DNA of 64,000 nucleotides from Pampus argenteus (GCA_036937835.1 CM072870.1:19248001-19312000), one strand, 5' to 3'. Positions 23,076-35,328 are shown, numbered from the stretch's first letter. A program made the numbers and translations. Notes: generated by a model not told the origin, from the letters alone.

Positions 23076-24175
23076 GAGCTTCATGGGAGTTTGTTCAAAC
23101 TGTCACCTGGGGCAAACTTTACTTACTGGCACACCCCCCCTTCCCTACCCTTCACAGACATATTTCCATTTTTCTTTTTTTTTTTCCTCCCAGCTGACAG
23201 ATATAGATGTTAGACAGACAGACGTATGGCGGTATCAAAAGTTTCCATCTGCTTTTTCACCATAGGGGAGAAGCAAAGGGAGCAGAAAGAGGAGGGAATC
23301 GATCGTGAGATTTGGTTGTTTTAGGTTGGGTTCACACGCTGCAGGCCTTCATCCTCAAATCCAAACTGCTGAATATTCCATGTCGATGTGAACACAAACA
23401 CATGCACACCGAGAAAAAAAAAACATCACTTCTGTATCTACACGTTTGGTTCATATGTCTTTAAATTTTGACTGAACTGAACTCCCCAGATACCAAATCA
23501 AGTTGGCTTCTTTCTTTCTTTCCACGTCATTGTGCTTTATGCTAACGCTGCTCAACCCTGCTGCCATTGTGCAAAAAAAAAAAGACAACTTTGCCTCATT
23601 TTTAGGAAATAAGTGTTTCTTGTTATACCCATGCTGACAAATTGCAGTGTGGACATTTCAAAGTCACATTTCAAGAGACTCTGTATCTCATTTCATATCA
23701 CTTATTCATGTGGTTCAAAAGTGAACTGAAAAATGTGACTCTGCACTTTATCCTGTTCATACAGATAAGAAAACATCTCTAATCACATTTGAGTGAAAAA
23801 CTGGGACAGGCAGAGCTTCATTCTGTGAATGCAGCTTGAGATGAAGACTAACACTCATCTGGGCTTTCCAAAATCAGGAGGAAGGCCCAAAAAGACTGAG
23901 AGCCACTCACACTCTGTTCTATTGCTCTCCAGCTGTCAAAGCGAGAGGCATCAACCTCTCAATTTTCACAGGGAAGAAACAGCTTGAACATCTTGAATGT
24001 GTGTCACGACTCACAGGCACCGTCGGACAAAGGCAGCTCAAGAGCGGAGCACTTAAGATTCAACTGCCAAGTCAGAAAGGGTGCTTTTGTCTCAATAAAC
24101 CACTAATTACACTAGAGACTGAAGGATTTCCGCTGCTGTTTGATCTCGGTAAATTGATATAATTTTCCTGTAGAT

Positions 24176-24197
24176 AAAAAAAAAAAAAAAAAAAAAA
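24176..24197. repeat. A22 homopolymer
   Basis: The longest A-run in the window. No retroposon body was recognised upstream. Confidence 0.93.
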
Positions 24198-24458
24198 TGA
24201 ATACACTCAGATGTACTGTATGAGAATGAGGCTGTTATTGATGACATTTGAGATTAGCCATGCTTGATTACACTCGTGAATGCCTTAATGACATGTCCTG
24301 TTGACTGTACCATTTAGGCAAACTGCAGTGTACAGATGACGGATAAAGATTACTGCTTCATATGTGTCAAATGTTCATCAGGACTGGTTTCCAGGCTGTG
24401 GTATCCATTACATTGAAGGTAAACTTTGATCTTCAGCAAAGCTCTTACCTGATACATG

Positions 24459-24474
24459 CCAATAGGGGGAGCTG
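24459..24474. promoter_or_regulatory. CTCF-like motif
   Basis: The word CCAATAGGGGGAGCTG matches the core CCANNAGGGGGNGC pattern recognised by CTCF. A weaker match, ACAGGGGGCAGT, lies near 10154-10165. A single motif match is not evidence of occupancy. Confidence 0.3.
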
Positions 24475-24839
24475 CAGCATTTCTAATTGCATAACAAAGA
24501 GGGGACAGTGATGGAGAAAATTGGATTGGGTTGAACCCTTCAGCAAGTTTCTATATGTGTATAATGTAAATATATCTGTAAAGTGAAGCTTTTAATGTAA
24601 ATTGTTTATTTGTGAAAGAGCAATATATGGTCACTGCCTTAGTCTTTCTATAGTAATACGGTCTCTGCATCATATTAACATAAGTACATTTGGAAGGAGA
24701 GTACAGTAATTCATCATCTTTATGGACAGGGTATATGGTCTCCAAAACTTAGGTCTATCAAAAAGATATTTAAAAACTTTCCACATCATTCAGCTTTAAA
24801 CATTTAATCTTTGCATGCTGGCAGGATATATGGGCCGAA

Positions 24840-25090
24840 ACTGGACTGCATAAAATGAGTTTGATTAAATTAAATGAAATGTAGCTCATTCATTTATTAC
24901 ATCTTGATCACATTAATGGCTATGGACAGTTAAATTCTTAATCTCCCATCTATTACATTATTAATGGCACACATGGATCATCAAATCAATTAGTGATGAT
25001 AACGATAACATTGCAAAATGATCGCTTTTGATCAATTACTGGGAGGACTGTCCGGATTAATGTAATGAATAAAATGGTCAGAGAAGCTGA
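24840..25090. promoter_or_regulatory. Candidate conserved non-coding element D
   Basis: About 250 bp of AT-rich unique DNA dense in homeodomain-type words: TGATTAAATTAAATGA near 24862, CACATTAATGGC near 24910, CAATTA at 24987-24992, a GATGATAACGATAAC pair near 24995-25008, GATCAATTA at 25030-25038, and the bicoid/OTX-type GGATTA at 25054-25059. It has no simple repeat, no reading frame and some retained CpGs. By eye this is the most enhancer-like segment in the window. Confidence 0.45.
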
Positions 25091-26628
25091 TGGCTGTTTC
25101 GTCGAATCCTACAGAAAGGTAACTGAGAAAGACAAAATGAGATACTGTAACACGTGTGTAGGTTGATGCCGTGGATAGAAAAACCGTCCAATAACAGAAA
25201 GGTCACAAATTAAATACTACAAATAGTGAACATGTGCCCGTCATCAGCCATGTGACCTGTTAAAGAGTCCTTGAACAAGACGCTGAATCCCCCTTATTCA
25301 GTTATCTAAAATAGTTGTCCAATTTTGTGGCCTTTGTCAAAAGGTTTGTTTTTGTGCTTGCTAAGCATCTTTATTATTTACTATTATATGCTGTTATCAA
25401 TTAATTGCATACAATTAAGTGTAAAATCAGCTTTTCTTCTTCTGTGAATATTGCATTATTTGTTGCAGTAGCATGGACATTGTTCAATACAAATCAAGAG
25501 TTTGAGTTTGTTTCTGTTTTGTTCTGATGTGTTTTACATCTTAGATTAATCCTACATCTTGTTAAATTTCTTGTCAGCATTGCAGACATTGGATTATTAC
25601 ATTAGGATGCAAATGCATTCAATTACAGTGGGTTGTTTTTTTCAGATACTCTATAATTATGTCTTGAGAGGTAATTAACTTTTTTTTGGGGGGGGTAAAA
25701 GTTATTCATAGCAGCTTTACTCCTCAAAATTATGTTTAGCTGGTCTCAAGATTTACTTCAAAATATGAAAATCACTTGAGATGATTGAAGAGAGGCAGTG
25801 AAGTAGTTGATTATCTGTCAGTCAAACAGTATTGGCAGTAACGTGACATAATACTGTAGCAAATGAAAAAGCCAGACCTCGTATAGGTCAAATACAGAGT
25901 CATGTCATGTTTATTTCTATTGTCCTTCATCACAAAAACATCAATTTTTGATCAACGCCCCCCAAAAAATCTGACTTAATATTGTTTAAACATCAAAATA
26001 CAAGACACAAATCACAAAACAGCACAGAGGACTTCACAGAAGTCACAATACCAAATATAATGACATTGACGTTGAGATTGACTTTTCTTTTCACTACAAA
26101 CACACGCATGTTTCCACCTATGTCCTATGTTGGTAGTGGGTCAACGGGGGTCCTCCTGATGCTTCCCATCACCACAACCATTTTCCGCCTCAATCTCTCC
26201 CTTGGTCCCACAGCTCTATTCCCCCGCTGCCACAATCTCTCACCTTGCCACTAGACCTGTATCATAAATCTTTCCCACTCCCCCGACATCACCACCTCCT
26301 CTGCCCATTTTACCTCCCCTACTGCTCACTACCAGCAAAAGCCCGATTAACCCCTTGCTAGGCTCTATATTGTTGTTGAATAATTGAAGATGCCTCCCAC
26401 CACAGTGAAAAGGCAACTAAATAATGAATAAGATAGGGCGTCTTTTAAAGGTGGAAGTGCCTTGTGAATTATTCAGTGGGCAAATCTGTAGTAAAAGACA
26501 CCTGTTGCATGGTAAAAGATCTCCCAGAGCAACGCTTCGGTTTATTGATGCACCGGGTCTCTGCATGGACACTACAGAGGGGAATATCCTTTCACTTTTC
26601 ACTTTTTCAGCTTGGAGAAAATCAAGCT

Positions 26629-26651
26629 TATATATATATATATATATATAT
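26629..26651. repeat. (TA)11 microsatellite
   Basis: TA tract of 23 bp. The frames spanning it encode runs of Ile and Tyr. Confidence 0.93.
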
Positions 26652-27298
26652 CAAAAGTTTGGAAAAACTCATCTCAGAATATCATTGCTTAGTTCAGGGT
26701 TCACAACAGAATCAAGATTTGTACCAATATAGAAAATCCAATGCTACCATGTGTCAAATCAAACCAGATAAACCAGACTTGATTTGGAATAGATTCAGCT
26801 GCACCCTGTGATTGTGAAGCACACAAACTGCCATCAAATCATGCAAATTTCACAAATCAGTGTTGGTGTCAGTGTTGAATTCAAATCACCAGGGGATGTG
26901 AAAAGCCTGTGATTCCAAATGTTCATTAAAAATAATCACATGTCACATGATATTGTCAAATACATGCACCGATATGCAATTTCAGTAAAACACATTCTAT
27001 CAACACTGAACAACTGCTCAATATTCATTCATTTACTGTCTGTGCATAGTATTAAAATTGACATTATTATAACTACTAGCTAACTACTTTCCTACATATG
27101 CTATATGTTCCTATCCATAAAAGTTAACATAGGTGATAACAGCAGTGAAGAGGACAGATGAGAAAATAAATATTTGGAGCAGCTTTGTCGTTGTATCCCC
27201 TGTGGCGCAGCGAGAGCAGATCTCTGTCTGGGGTCACAACCACTGCTGAGAACACACCTGGCAGCACAAATACAGTCATTTCTCCACCAGAGAATGGA

Positions 27299-27328
27299 GT
27301 GTGTGAGTGTGTGTGTGTGTGTGTGTGT
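27299..27328. repeat. (GT)n microsatellite
   Basis: About 30 bp of GT repeat with one GA interruption. Confidence 0.94.
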
Positions 27329-27753
27329 AGAGGAATTTATATGTGTGTGTCATTGTTGGGAGAAGGTGAGAGAAAATACGAAAGAGTAGACAAGGGTGTA
27401 TTTGTGTGTCTGTGCATGTGTGCGCTTCTGTTTGTTAAATATTCAAATGAAAGACAAGATAAGGCTTAGAAATGGCTTGTAAAAAAAAAGAAAAAGTGGG
27501 GTGACAATAAAGGAGAAACAGAAAAGGAAACAGCGACAAGTGACTTCGCTTTAACCATATCACTGTTGTGGATGAAAGCATTTTGATAGGATCTTGTTAC
27601 TTTGAAGTTTAAAGTTGCTGTTTAAACAGGCCAAGCTAATCCTGCCCTGGCTCTAGTTCTATTCTTAGCATCCAGACATGAGAATTGTATCGATCATACT
27701 ATCTAATGATCTAGACAAGGAAACAAATAAAGAATAGTTCCCAAAAAGAAGAA

Positions 27754-28071
27754 TTATTCTGTGCATTCCTTCTTTAATAGCCATGTAAAACGTCCTGCAG
27801 CTTTTGGAGCCAAAAACAAGCTATACTCTTTGGCTGCTGCTAGTATTTCTGCATTTTGTTTTTTTATTCCCTTTTCTTCTCCACCCTCTTCAGGCAGGTC
27901 TAAATCCGGAAGCACTTAAGCATAGTTGTCGGACTCACGGCTGACATCAACGTGGGGCAAGTGCAAAAGGACCCGGTTCAGCACCTTGTGGCACTCCTCT
28001 GCCACCAGTTCCTGTGCCACATCAGGCATCACAGATGTCACAGGACATTTTAATGGAAAAACGTAAATCAT
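27754..28071 (-). pseudogene. Protein-like segment: small exon or decayed coding fragment, unknown family
   Basis: On the minus strand one frame stays open for 51 codons from an ATG at 28071 to TAA at 27918-27916, then continues in the same frame for 53 codons to TAA at 27756-27754. The middle is notably protein-like: residues 16-50 begin MPDVAQELVAEECHK and continue as an amphipathic, Leu/Val/Glu-rich helix. The segment after the stop is acidic, then carries NAEILAAAKEY. Two readings fit: (a) an internal exon of 73 bp (27939-28011) bounded by CACAG and a GTGAGT donor (27938-27933), with the stop then lying in intron; (b) a pseudogene broken by the TAA. I do not recognise the protein family. 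The acceptor tract is weak and no poly-A tail marks a retrocopy. Confidence 0.3.
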
Positions 28072-28074
28072 TTA

Positions 28075-31000
28075 TAAAGAGACAATCTGTAGCTTTGAGA
28101 GGTCTGCTGTTCTTCTCTGCAAATATGAATGCCCTTTATGACAGCACAAAACAGTGGCAGAGTTAAAGAGAGAGTAGATAAAAACAGACACATTGACATT
28201 TAATCCCATTTACTGACTAATGTTTCTAATTTCACTGCAAAACAGAAGGCTCTAGTATACTTTGTATTGGTAATATACCTACATAATATCTCATATAAAT
28301 TGGTTTTCTTTAATAGTCACAATATTGCAGATAGTGACATAAAAGTCTTATAACACTCTCATTGATTCTGTCTGCTACATTAACAAGTATTTTACATACA
28401 CATGATGAAGGATGTAAGTTCTTGTCAGGGTTTTTCTAAGCAGTGCCAAGTGTGAACCTGTCAGGTAAGCTCGGGTTGGCTGGCATGCTGATTATCTGTG
28501 TGACCTGCATTGTTACAGCCACAGTCTTGTACTGTTTTGCAGCCCATTCCGAGTCTTCACACTTGTTCTCATTCATAATGAATACAGACGGTGCTGCAAT
28601 ATTAATAAGCCTCCAAGCCTTGGGTGCTGGGTTTATTTAAGGATTCAGATTAAGAGGACAATGGAAGTGACAGGATCTCTCTGTGAATGTATGTGGATGT
28701 AGTCATTTCATTCATATTTATTTTTTTATAATGTAAGCAAAATGTCTCAGGTGTGATTCCCTAACTGCTGTAGGTCCCTGCTGGTCATGATGCCAACCAC
28801 CTACGGATGAGGAAACATTTTAAATGTGAAGAAGAAGACAAAATGAGAGAAATAATGAGAAATTCCTTGATGATGAAAGCATTCAGAAAACGACCACTGA
28901 AAATGTCATATAACAATACCAACACTACTTTTTTTGTTGCCATGGTAACATTTAAAATGTTTTCCATCAATACGGACACAATTTACACATTTCCTCCCAA
29001 AATGCTACTCCCCCGCTGCTGGCTTTTGTGATTGAGTGATGGCAAAGTTGGAGAAACACACAAGACCATTGATTGGTTCTCAAGAATGTCAGTCAACTTA
29101 GGACTGATCAGAATTATTTTCCTGGCTTCCCAGCTTGTAATTTTCCAGCCACATGTGGTTCATTGCTAATAAATCGTATTAGGTAAGGGGCTCTAAAAGC
29201 ACCAAGACAGTTTAGAGTGTGGAAAAGTGCATTAAATTGAAGTTGATGCAACTAATGTGTGGAAGTGAGGAATCCCTATGACCCAATATTATTTGAATTA
29301 AAGTGCAACCTATCTTGAGAGAAATACCACAGACAAAAGGACACACTGTATAAAAACTAGTAAATAATAGCTAGAAAACAAATACAGATGATTAGTAGAC
29401 AGGAACCACCTTAATAAATATAAATTGAGGGTAAAGAGAATACATTCAAGCATTTATCAAGAATTATGTGCTGCTCCAATTAGCACATGTACTTAGTCAA
29501 ACATTTCTCAGACAGCAACATCAACAACTGACAGCAAACGCAGCAGGTTGGCCGCAAGAGACTTGGCAGCCCAGAAAGATTGATTTTCAAGATAATGTAC
29601 TCTACGATGGATAAATGATCGAGTGTTCCTGGGCCGTGTACCCCACCTGTACTACACACAAATACACCTTGGAAACTGCTTTAAAAATTAAAACTTGTTA
29701 TTTAAACAGATACTTAAACAATATTTTATATATTTAAACAATAAATATTCTATAGCCCTAGCAATCATTGTTGCCACGGTAGCAAATATTATCTATAATT
29801 AGCTTTCAGTAGCGAGCTGTAGTCTATCTCTATGCCACTGAGGGTGTAATCTGTTTGAGTTTAATTTATCCTATGTAAGGACATTTCTGTCTGAGTGACA
29901 TCACCTTAGACTATTATTTGCCTGTTATAAGGTTACAGTATTTGCCATGATAGACATCTACTTGTGCTTTTATTTGTGCTGGATGGCAGGTTTTATTTTA
30001 TGTTATCCATGCATCAGTGTGTATGGTTTTTCTCAATTAGCCAACATTTTTCTCCTTATTCTATGGATTGGATAACCTTTACACTAGAAGTCAATAATTC
30101 AGTACATCTGAATCCAAGAGGGAAGGCACATACTACACCTTAACAATTCCAGAGCAACAGTTTGGACTCACTTCGATCAAAGAGAACTTTAGATGTTGCA
30201 CAGATTCAAACAGGCAGTCAACGATGATAAACTCAAATTCATATTGTCCTGATGCTTTGGGCTAAATGTGATAATTTAGAGGTGAGCAGTCAGTCATCAT
30301 TAATCCCTGGGTCATACGCTCACAAGGACCCCTTAACAGCGCAGCCAAGCTCTGTTATTGAGAATATAAAATAATATGCATAAAACCTGTACATCAGCAA
30401 TTTTCTAAACCTTTCAAAGGAATCACAGCTGGCAAAACTCAAGCTGGTGTGAGTACTTTAATTAATGTGACAAACTCAAATCAGATTTATTATTCAGAGG
30501 GAGCATGAGTACTAGAGAATTGTAATTTATTTTCAGTTTTTTTTTCCACTCTTACCTTAAATCTTGATTCAATTTAAACTAGCCAAAGCTTGTTGTTGGA
30601 TGGAGGCTATAAGAGACTTAAAAGAAATATATAAAAATCACTTAAATGTGGGTATTAAATAAATGCACCCCATGTGTTGCTAGTTTACAAAGGCAAAGAG
30701 AGGCAGGGCTAGAATTTATTTTTCTATTTAGACTTTCCATTTATGACCCACTAGATATGGCAGATGGAAACAGATTAGCAACATATTATTGATGATTTTT
30801 CTAAATTAATTATTGAAAATGTTTACTTTGGCCTAATGAAGACCTTCATTATTGGTTTTAAAATTATATTTGATGTTAGTGAGCAACATTATAGAATCAA
30901 AGACAAAGTTATGTGCTTGCTTTGGAAAAAAAAATCCTACACATAAAATAGAACTGTGTATGAAATGCTAAAGGCTTTTAATTTGAAACAATGAATATAG

Positions 31001-31890
31001 TAAACGGTGACAATCGGCCAGCTGATGATGTTACACCAAACAACCAATGATATAACTTCATCACTCAGTCAGGGAAAGACTGTCTCCCACTGTGGTCCAG
31101 TCAAAAATACCTAATCTGATAACAGCAATGTACCAACACAAAAATCTTATCTGTCCTTTTACAGATTAGTAGATCAGTTTCCTTTTTTGAATATTGTCCA
31201 TTGTGATAAACATGGTTTACACAAATCTCTTTCCTAGCCGAACTCAAAAGTTCAAACTGACATAAACCAGATTAAAAGAAAGAGAAAAGAAGGAGAGACA
31301 GAGTAGTTTCTAATGAAGATACATTTGAAAATAATCCAACCTGACATGAACCTTTTTTGGGACCTGTTGGATTCAGCTCAGATTGCCGAACTCTAATTCT
31401 CTCATTGATGATGATTACCCAAAAGATGCACAGTAAGTCTGAGAATGTAATTAAACATGTCTGTGAAACCTCCAATCCTGTTGATAACTATAGACTTGTG
31501 GCGGTTTTGGTGAAAAGGTAACATTCACTGTGTGGGTACTTGAAGGTCACACCATTCATCAAAGAGTGGAGATGAATACCATAAAGGAATGTAAGCGGTA
31601 TTCATAGACGGTTGATTTTAAAAATCTGAAACATCAAGAGAGGTCTGTTGCAATTAGTAGAAGTGCTCGGATTATGTTGAAAAAAACAAAACAATTTCCC
31701 AGTGTTAAAAGGAAACCGATTTAATGTTTACAAATTCATCAGGAGATCTAAAGAAAACTATCCACTGATTCCCCTGAGCTCCTTCAAAGTGGATCTTTAA
31801 TCCACCATCTCTTTTCCAGCAGATCGATGGTGGTTGAAGAGTTCATTATCCAAGACAAATCCATATGCTTCCCTGCCACATCTTCAGTCA
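28075..31890. other. Non-coding stretch, no gene seen
   Basis: AT-rich unique DNA without notable microsatellites. Repeat-free, enhancer-like patches occur near 28560-28660 and 29100-29190 but are weaker than the listed elements. The plus-strand frame at 28443-28640 has a hydrophobic stretch but no other support. Confidence 0.55.
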
Positions 31891-31894
31891 CTCT

Positions 31895-32100
31895 TCTCAT
31901 CCCGTCTACACTCTGCCTTTTAATTGGCCTTCAGTCATCAGTCATCACTACCGCACTGGTTCTTTTACCCACTCTGTCGTTCCAGTCTAATGACGCAAAG
32001 GCTAATTTTACACCCACCAGTCGTTCCGTTTAATTACTGACTGTCCAGAATCCTTTGGCTCAATCAATAACAACTGTACCGAGATGGAGAGAAGCTTTGG
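31895..32100. promoter_or_regulatory. Candidate conserved non-coding element E
   Basis: Repeat-free unique DNA with TTTAATTGGCC near 31918, a tandem CAGTCATCAGTCATCA near 31931, TCTAATGACGCAAAGGC near 31987, GCTAATTTTA near 32002 and TTTAATTACTGAC near 32030. Homeodomain-type words recur about every 30-40 bp. The short plus-strand frame inside has no domain. Confidence 0.35.
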
Positions 32101-33590
32101 GAAAAATGTCCGTGGGGCACTTGATTTGGAAGAGGAAAGAAGATTCTTCATGTCATCGGACAAGGAGAGTTAGCAGAAGCAAATAGCAGGTAGCTAATTG
32201 GTCACTGGGGATGATCTGTGCAATGTCACTGACACACTGTATCATACGCAGCACACATACTGAAGCTTACCCTGCCTGAACGTTTAACTCTGCGACTCTG
32301 AAAAAAAAACATTACTTTAAATAATTTAAAGTCTGTCAGTGCAATGGGATAATTGTACTTATTCTGTCTTACATCATGAAATTGCACAAATTACAAGCTA
32401 TGTTGTGATGCTAATGGGTGACTGTGCGAATTTGAAGGAAGGATCTGCAGTTCAGTTCATGTGTTCATAACCAAAATTCTTGTCAGTTTCATGTTAACAC
32501 TATTAGAAACAAACCAAGAGATGTAAACAGGATGTCATATGGACTGACAGGTAACTCATTTATTAAACAGGATTGTTGGTTATCCTGCATCATTATCTTG
32601 GACCAGAAACTGGATGGAAAACATGGCTGTTGTACTGTAATATTATGGGAGGATAGTAACTGTGGGATCACTTATTTTTTAATGAGGAACTGCTAAAATA
32701 TACAGAGTCGGACACAAGGACAACACAAAGCTGTTTAACTTTCTGATGTATCAGGTAAAATCCCTGCAGCCACATGTTGATGTGCATATTGATTAGCTTG
32801 CTTTGCTTTCATACCACAAACAAACTGCACCGGAGCCCATTTAATCAAACAGACTGAGACCCATCTTTCAAGCAGTCCTGATCTGGTTGATTAGTCTTCA
32901 CCAAAGTTTGAAAGACACTTTTCACACCAGTTTAAATTAACCAAACAAACTGGGAGTTAAATTATAATATGCATATACACTGTATACCAGCTTGACTTAC
33001 CAATGAGATCCTTTTTGCACGATTCCCATCTAAAACATTGTGAAAATACAACATATTCTACCTTACGCAGCATCAGACAGTATTGGTTAGAATATAGGAT
33101 GCTTGTTCAAAATAGGACCTAGCAAAGTGGGAGTGACAGGTGGCAAGCATAAATAAAAACTATATAATAAAAGGTGGATGGAAGGAAAAGAAGAGCTGTA
33201 TTCACCAGTTTCGGAAGTCTCAATTTATTACACTCTAAGTGAGAGTTTTGATTGATTTGACTGGTATTTAAATGTAAAAGCCCTTCTCTGCCAGTTAATC
33301 TTGGCTGTAAACAGAATAGATGGATGGCATTTGACACCGGATTCATGAATCAGCACTTAAGTAGCCATCGTGATTCATTAGATCCAACGCAGGGTTACCG
33401 AGCAAGCAAGGGCACAATGTTATATGTGTAATATGATGGAGATGACAGAGGGTTTACCAGACTGTGTTGGCAAGATGCAGAAGAAGCATTAATGCCAGTC
33501 CAAATGGCTCCAAAATTACATTTTTACAATTACATTTTACCAATTTCTGTGAAGTCTACGGAAGATGACCTGCAGCTTAATGTGCATCGT
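32101..33590. other. Non-coding stretch, no gene seen
   Basis: Unique AT-rich DNA. I see no microsatellite longer than about 12 bp, no transposon end and no exon. Confidence 0.6.
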
Positions 33591-33594
33591 TCTG

Positions 33595-33860
33595 TGTTGC
33601 GCAAGTTTACACAAACACGTCAAAGCGTGACCGTCTACGTGAGTGGACTGATTGGAGACGACCAATCGGCGAAGTCAGTTGAAGATACTCTGTTATTGGG
33701 GACCAATGTGAGATGGCGGGCCAGGCGGGGCTGGGAACTGATGGTGGAACTGAGTGGCTGTGGCAGCGCTAATGGTAAGTGAGAGGTAATTAGAGAGAAA
33801 AAGACTTGTGCGCAGCTCTCCATCCGGCAAACAGAGCGGGGAGCCGGCCTCCCCACCGCC
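33595..33860 (+). promoter_or_regulatory. Promoter-like CpG-rich block with paired inverted CCAAT boxes
   Basis: This segment is richer in GC and CpG than the DNA around it. It holds four CCAAT pentamers within 57 bp, arranged as two inverted pairs: ATTGG 33651-33655 with CCAAT 33662-33666, and ATTGG 33695-33699 with CCAAT 33703-33707. GC boxes follow (GGCGGGCC near 33716, GGCGGGGC near 33724). Upstream are ACGTCA (33618-33623) and a TGACCGTCTACGTGAG stretch. A consensus GTAAGT donor begins at 33775, after GCGCTAATG. This layout fits a NF-Y/Sp1-type promoter with a short first exon transcribed rightwards. The 96-codon frame across it looks moderately protein-like but has no recognised domain. 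Confidence 0.4.
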
Positions 33861-33884
33861 TCATTTATCATCATCTGCTTAGCA

Positions 33885-34500
33885 GGCGGCTCAGAGTCAG
33901 GACAAACAGAACAAACCCCCTCCATCCTTCTCCTTCTCTTAGTTTCTCTCTTGTTATTCCTTCTTATCTTCTTATCTTCTGTCATTTTCATCCTCTGCTA
34001 CTTATCCTGTGCATGATACTTCCACCACTCTCTCATTCTCTGAATCTTATCTGCTTTTTTGTCCAGTCTGTATTCTCTCTCATCTCGTTTTGTGCTCTGT
34101 TGTTCTCTATCCTTGTTGTTGCCACCTGTCACATATGCACCGTCACTATTATCTTATACTTTTTACGTTCATATCAACTTATTGTGTACCATCTTGTTTT
34201 TTGTCTTTTTGTCCTGTTCTATTTATTCAATATGCTTTTCGTCCATTTGTTTGCTCCTCCTTATTCTCAATTTCTGCATTGCAGAGGTTTTCATCTCCAT
34301 CTTTCCTGCCACCACCTCACAGTGACCCTGGATGCTTTTCATTTTGTCTTCTTTCTACGCCAATTTATCTCTTCATTGATTTTGTTCTCTTGGTTTCTCT
34401 GTTGTCTTCCCAATTCTGTTATTTTTGGTTCAATCCCCATCATCTTCGTCATCACAACCACCAGCAGAACCACCTTGGCCATCATTATCTTCTCTTAAAA
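33885..34500 (+). other. Long pyrimidine-biased stretch
   Basis: For about 600 bp the plus strand is dominated by T and C with few A-rich words. This removes stop codons and opens several overlapping plus-strand frames, the longest 230 codons, all very rich in Leu, Phe, Ser, Cys and Ile with no domain pattern. It directly follows the GTAAGT at 33775, so if that donor is used this would be intronic DNA. I do not call the frames genes. Confidence 0.6.
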
Positions 34501-34983
34501 ACTGAGGAATGAGATGCAGAATATAAACAGACAAGAACAAATGGGAAACTATAAACTTGGATTTAACAAGTTGACGTCCGTAACCAACTAGATGAATGGA
34601 TCTTTTTAAGCTGTTGGCACTTTTACTGCTGTCGGGCATATGAATATGCGATTGTTATGATTTCACAGCAAAAATTAAATGTGCATTTTTACAACCTCAG
34701 ACGATGTCGCCTCTTTTTTTTCCCCACAGATGTATGATGGATGGGAAATTCAATCTTAATCTTTTTCAGGATGAGTCAGCAAAAAGTATCCAGTCTAAAC
34801 AGTCCAGCACAAAGTAATCAGCATTCACACACCTCTTTTATGTATGCAGTTGTCATTAATTAATGACCTCCCTTGTTGTACGACTACAACAACATGTCAA
34901 GTCTCTGGCAGGGATACAGACAACAACATGGCCAATATCGATAATTGGCTGCAACAGGAGACAGAGAAAAATGGAGCAAAACA

Positions 34984-35003
34984 AGAAGAAGAAGAAGAAG
35001 AAG
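34984..35003. repeat. (GAA)n trinucleotide tract
   Basis: Six to seven GAA units within purine-rich DNA. The Lys/Glu-rich frames over it are repeat translation. Confidence 0.9.
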
Positions 35004-35328
35004 GGGAAAAAAAATCCAACAACACAGAACTACAAGACAGGAACAGAACTCCAGGGTGTGACACGGAAACAGAACTAATTTGTAGCAGAAAGTAATTTGT
35101 ATCACTCATGACTGGCGGCAGTTGTTGGAGAAACAGGGAACAGATACATGCAGGTACCCCAATTTATCACTTCAACACTTGCTTCCAACCTGTGTCACTT
35201 GGATATCTAACATTGCAGGTTTCTATTCTAAATTTTTGGATTAGTCGAACTAAAACAATTTGAAAAAGCAATATTTTGTGCCAAATTATTATGCCCATAT
35301 TTTTTCAACCACCTGTAATTCTTCACAG

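Larger units (their letters stand above)
23076..24835. other. Non-coding stretch, no gene seen
   Basis: Unique DNA with an A22 homopolymer (24176-24197) and T/C-rich segments near 23170. A CTCF-like word, CCAATAGGGGGAGCTG, lies at 24459-24474. No exon was recognised. Confidence 0.6.
25091..27750. other. Non-coding stretch, no gene seen
   Basis: AT-rich unique DNA containing an AT tract (26629-26651) and a GT tract (27299-27328). The open frames at 25982-26254, 26424-26811 and 27174-27469 run through repeats or have no domain. No exon is supported. Confidence 0.6.

Noticed and set aside
33806..34498. 230-codon plus-strand open frame, the longest in the window
   Set aside because: Its Leu/Phe/Ser/Cys-rich composition follows directly from pyrimidine strand bias. 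Three overlapping plus-strand frames are open in the same stretch and there is no domain or repeat pattern.
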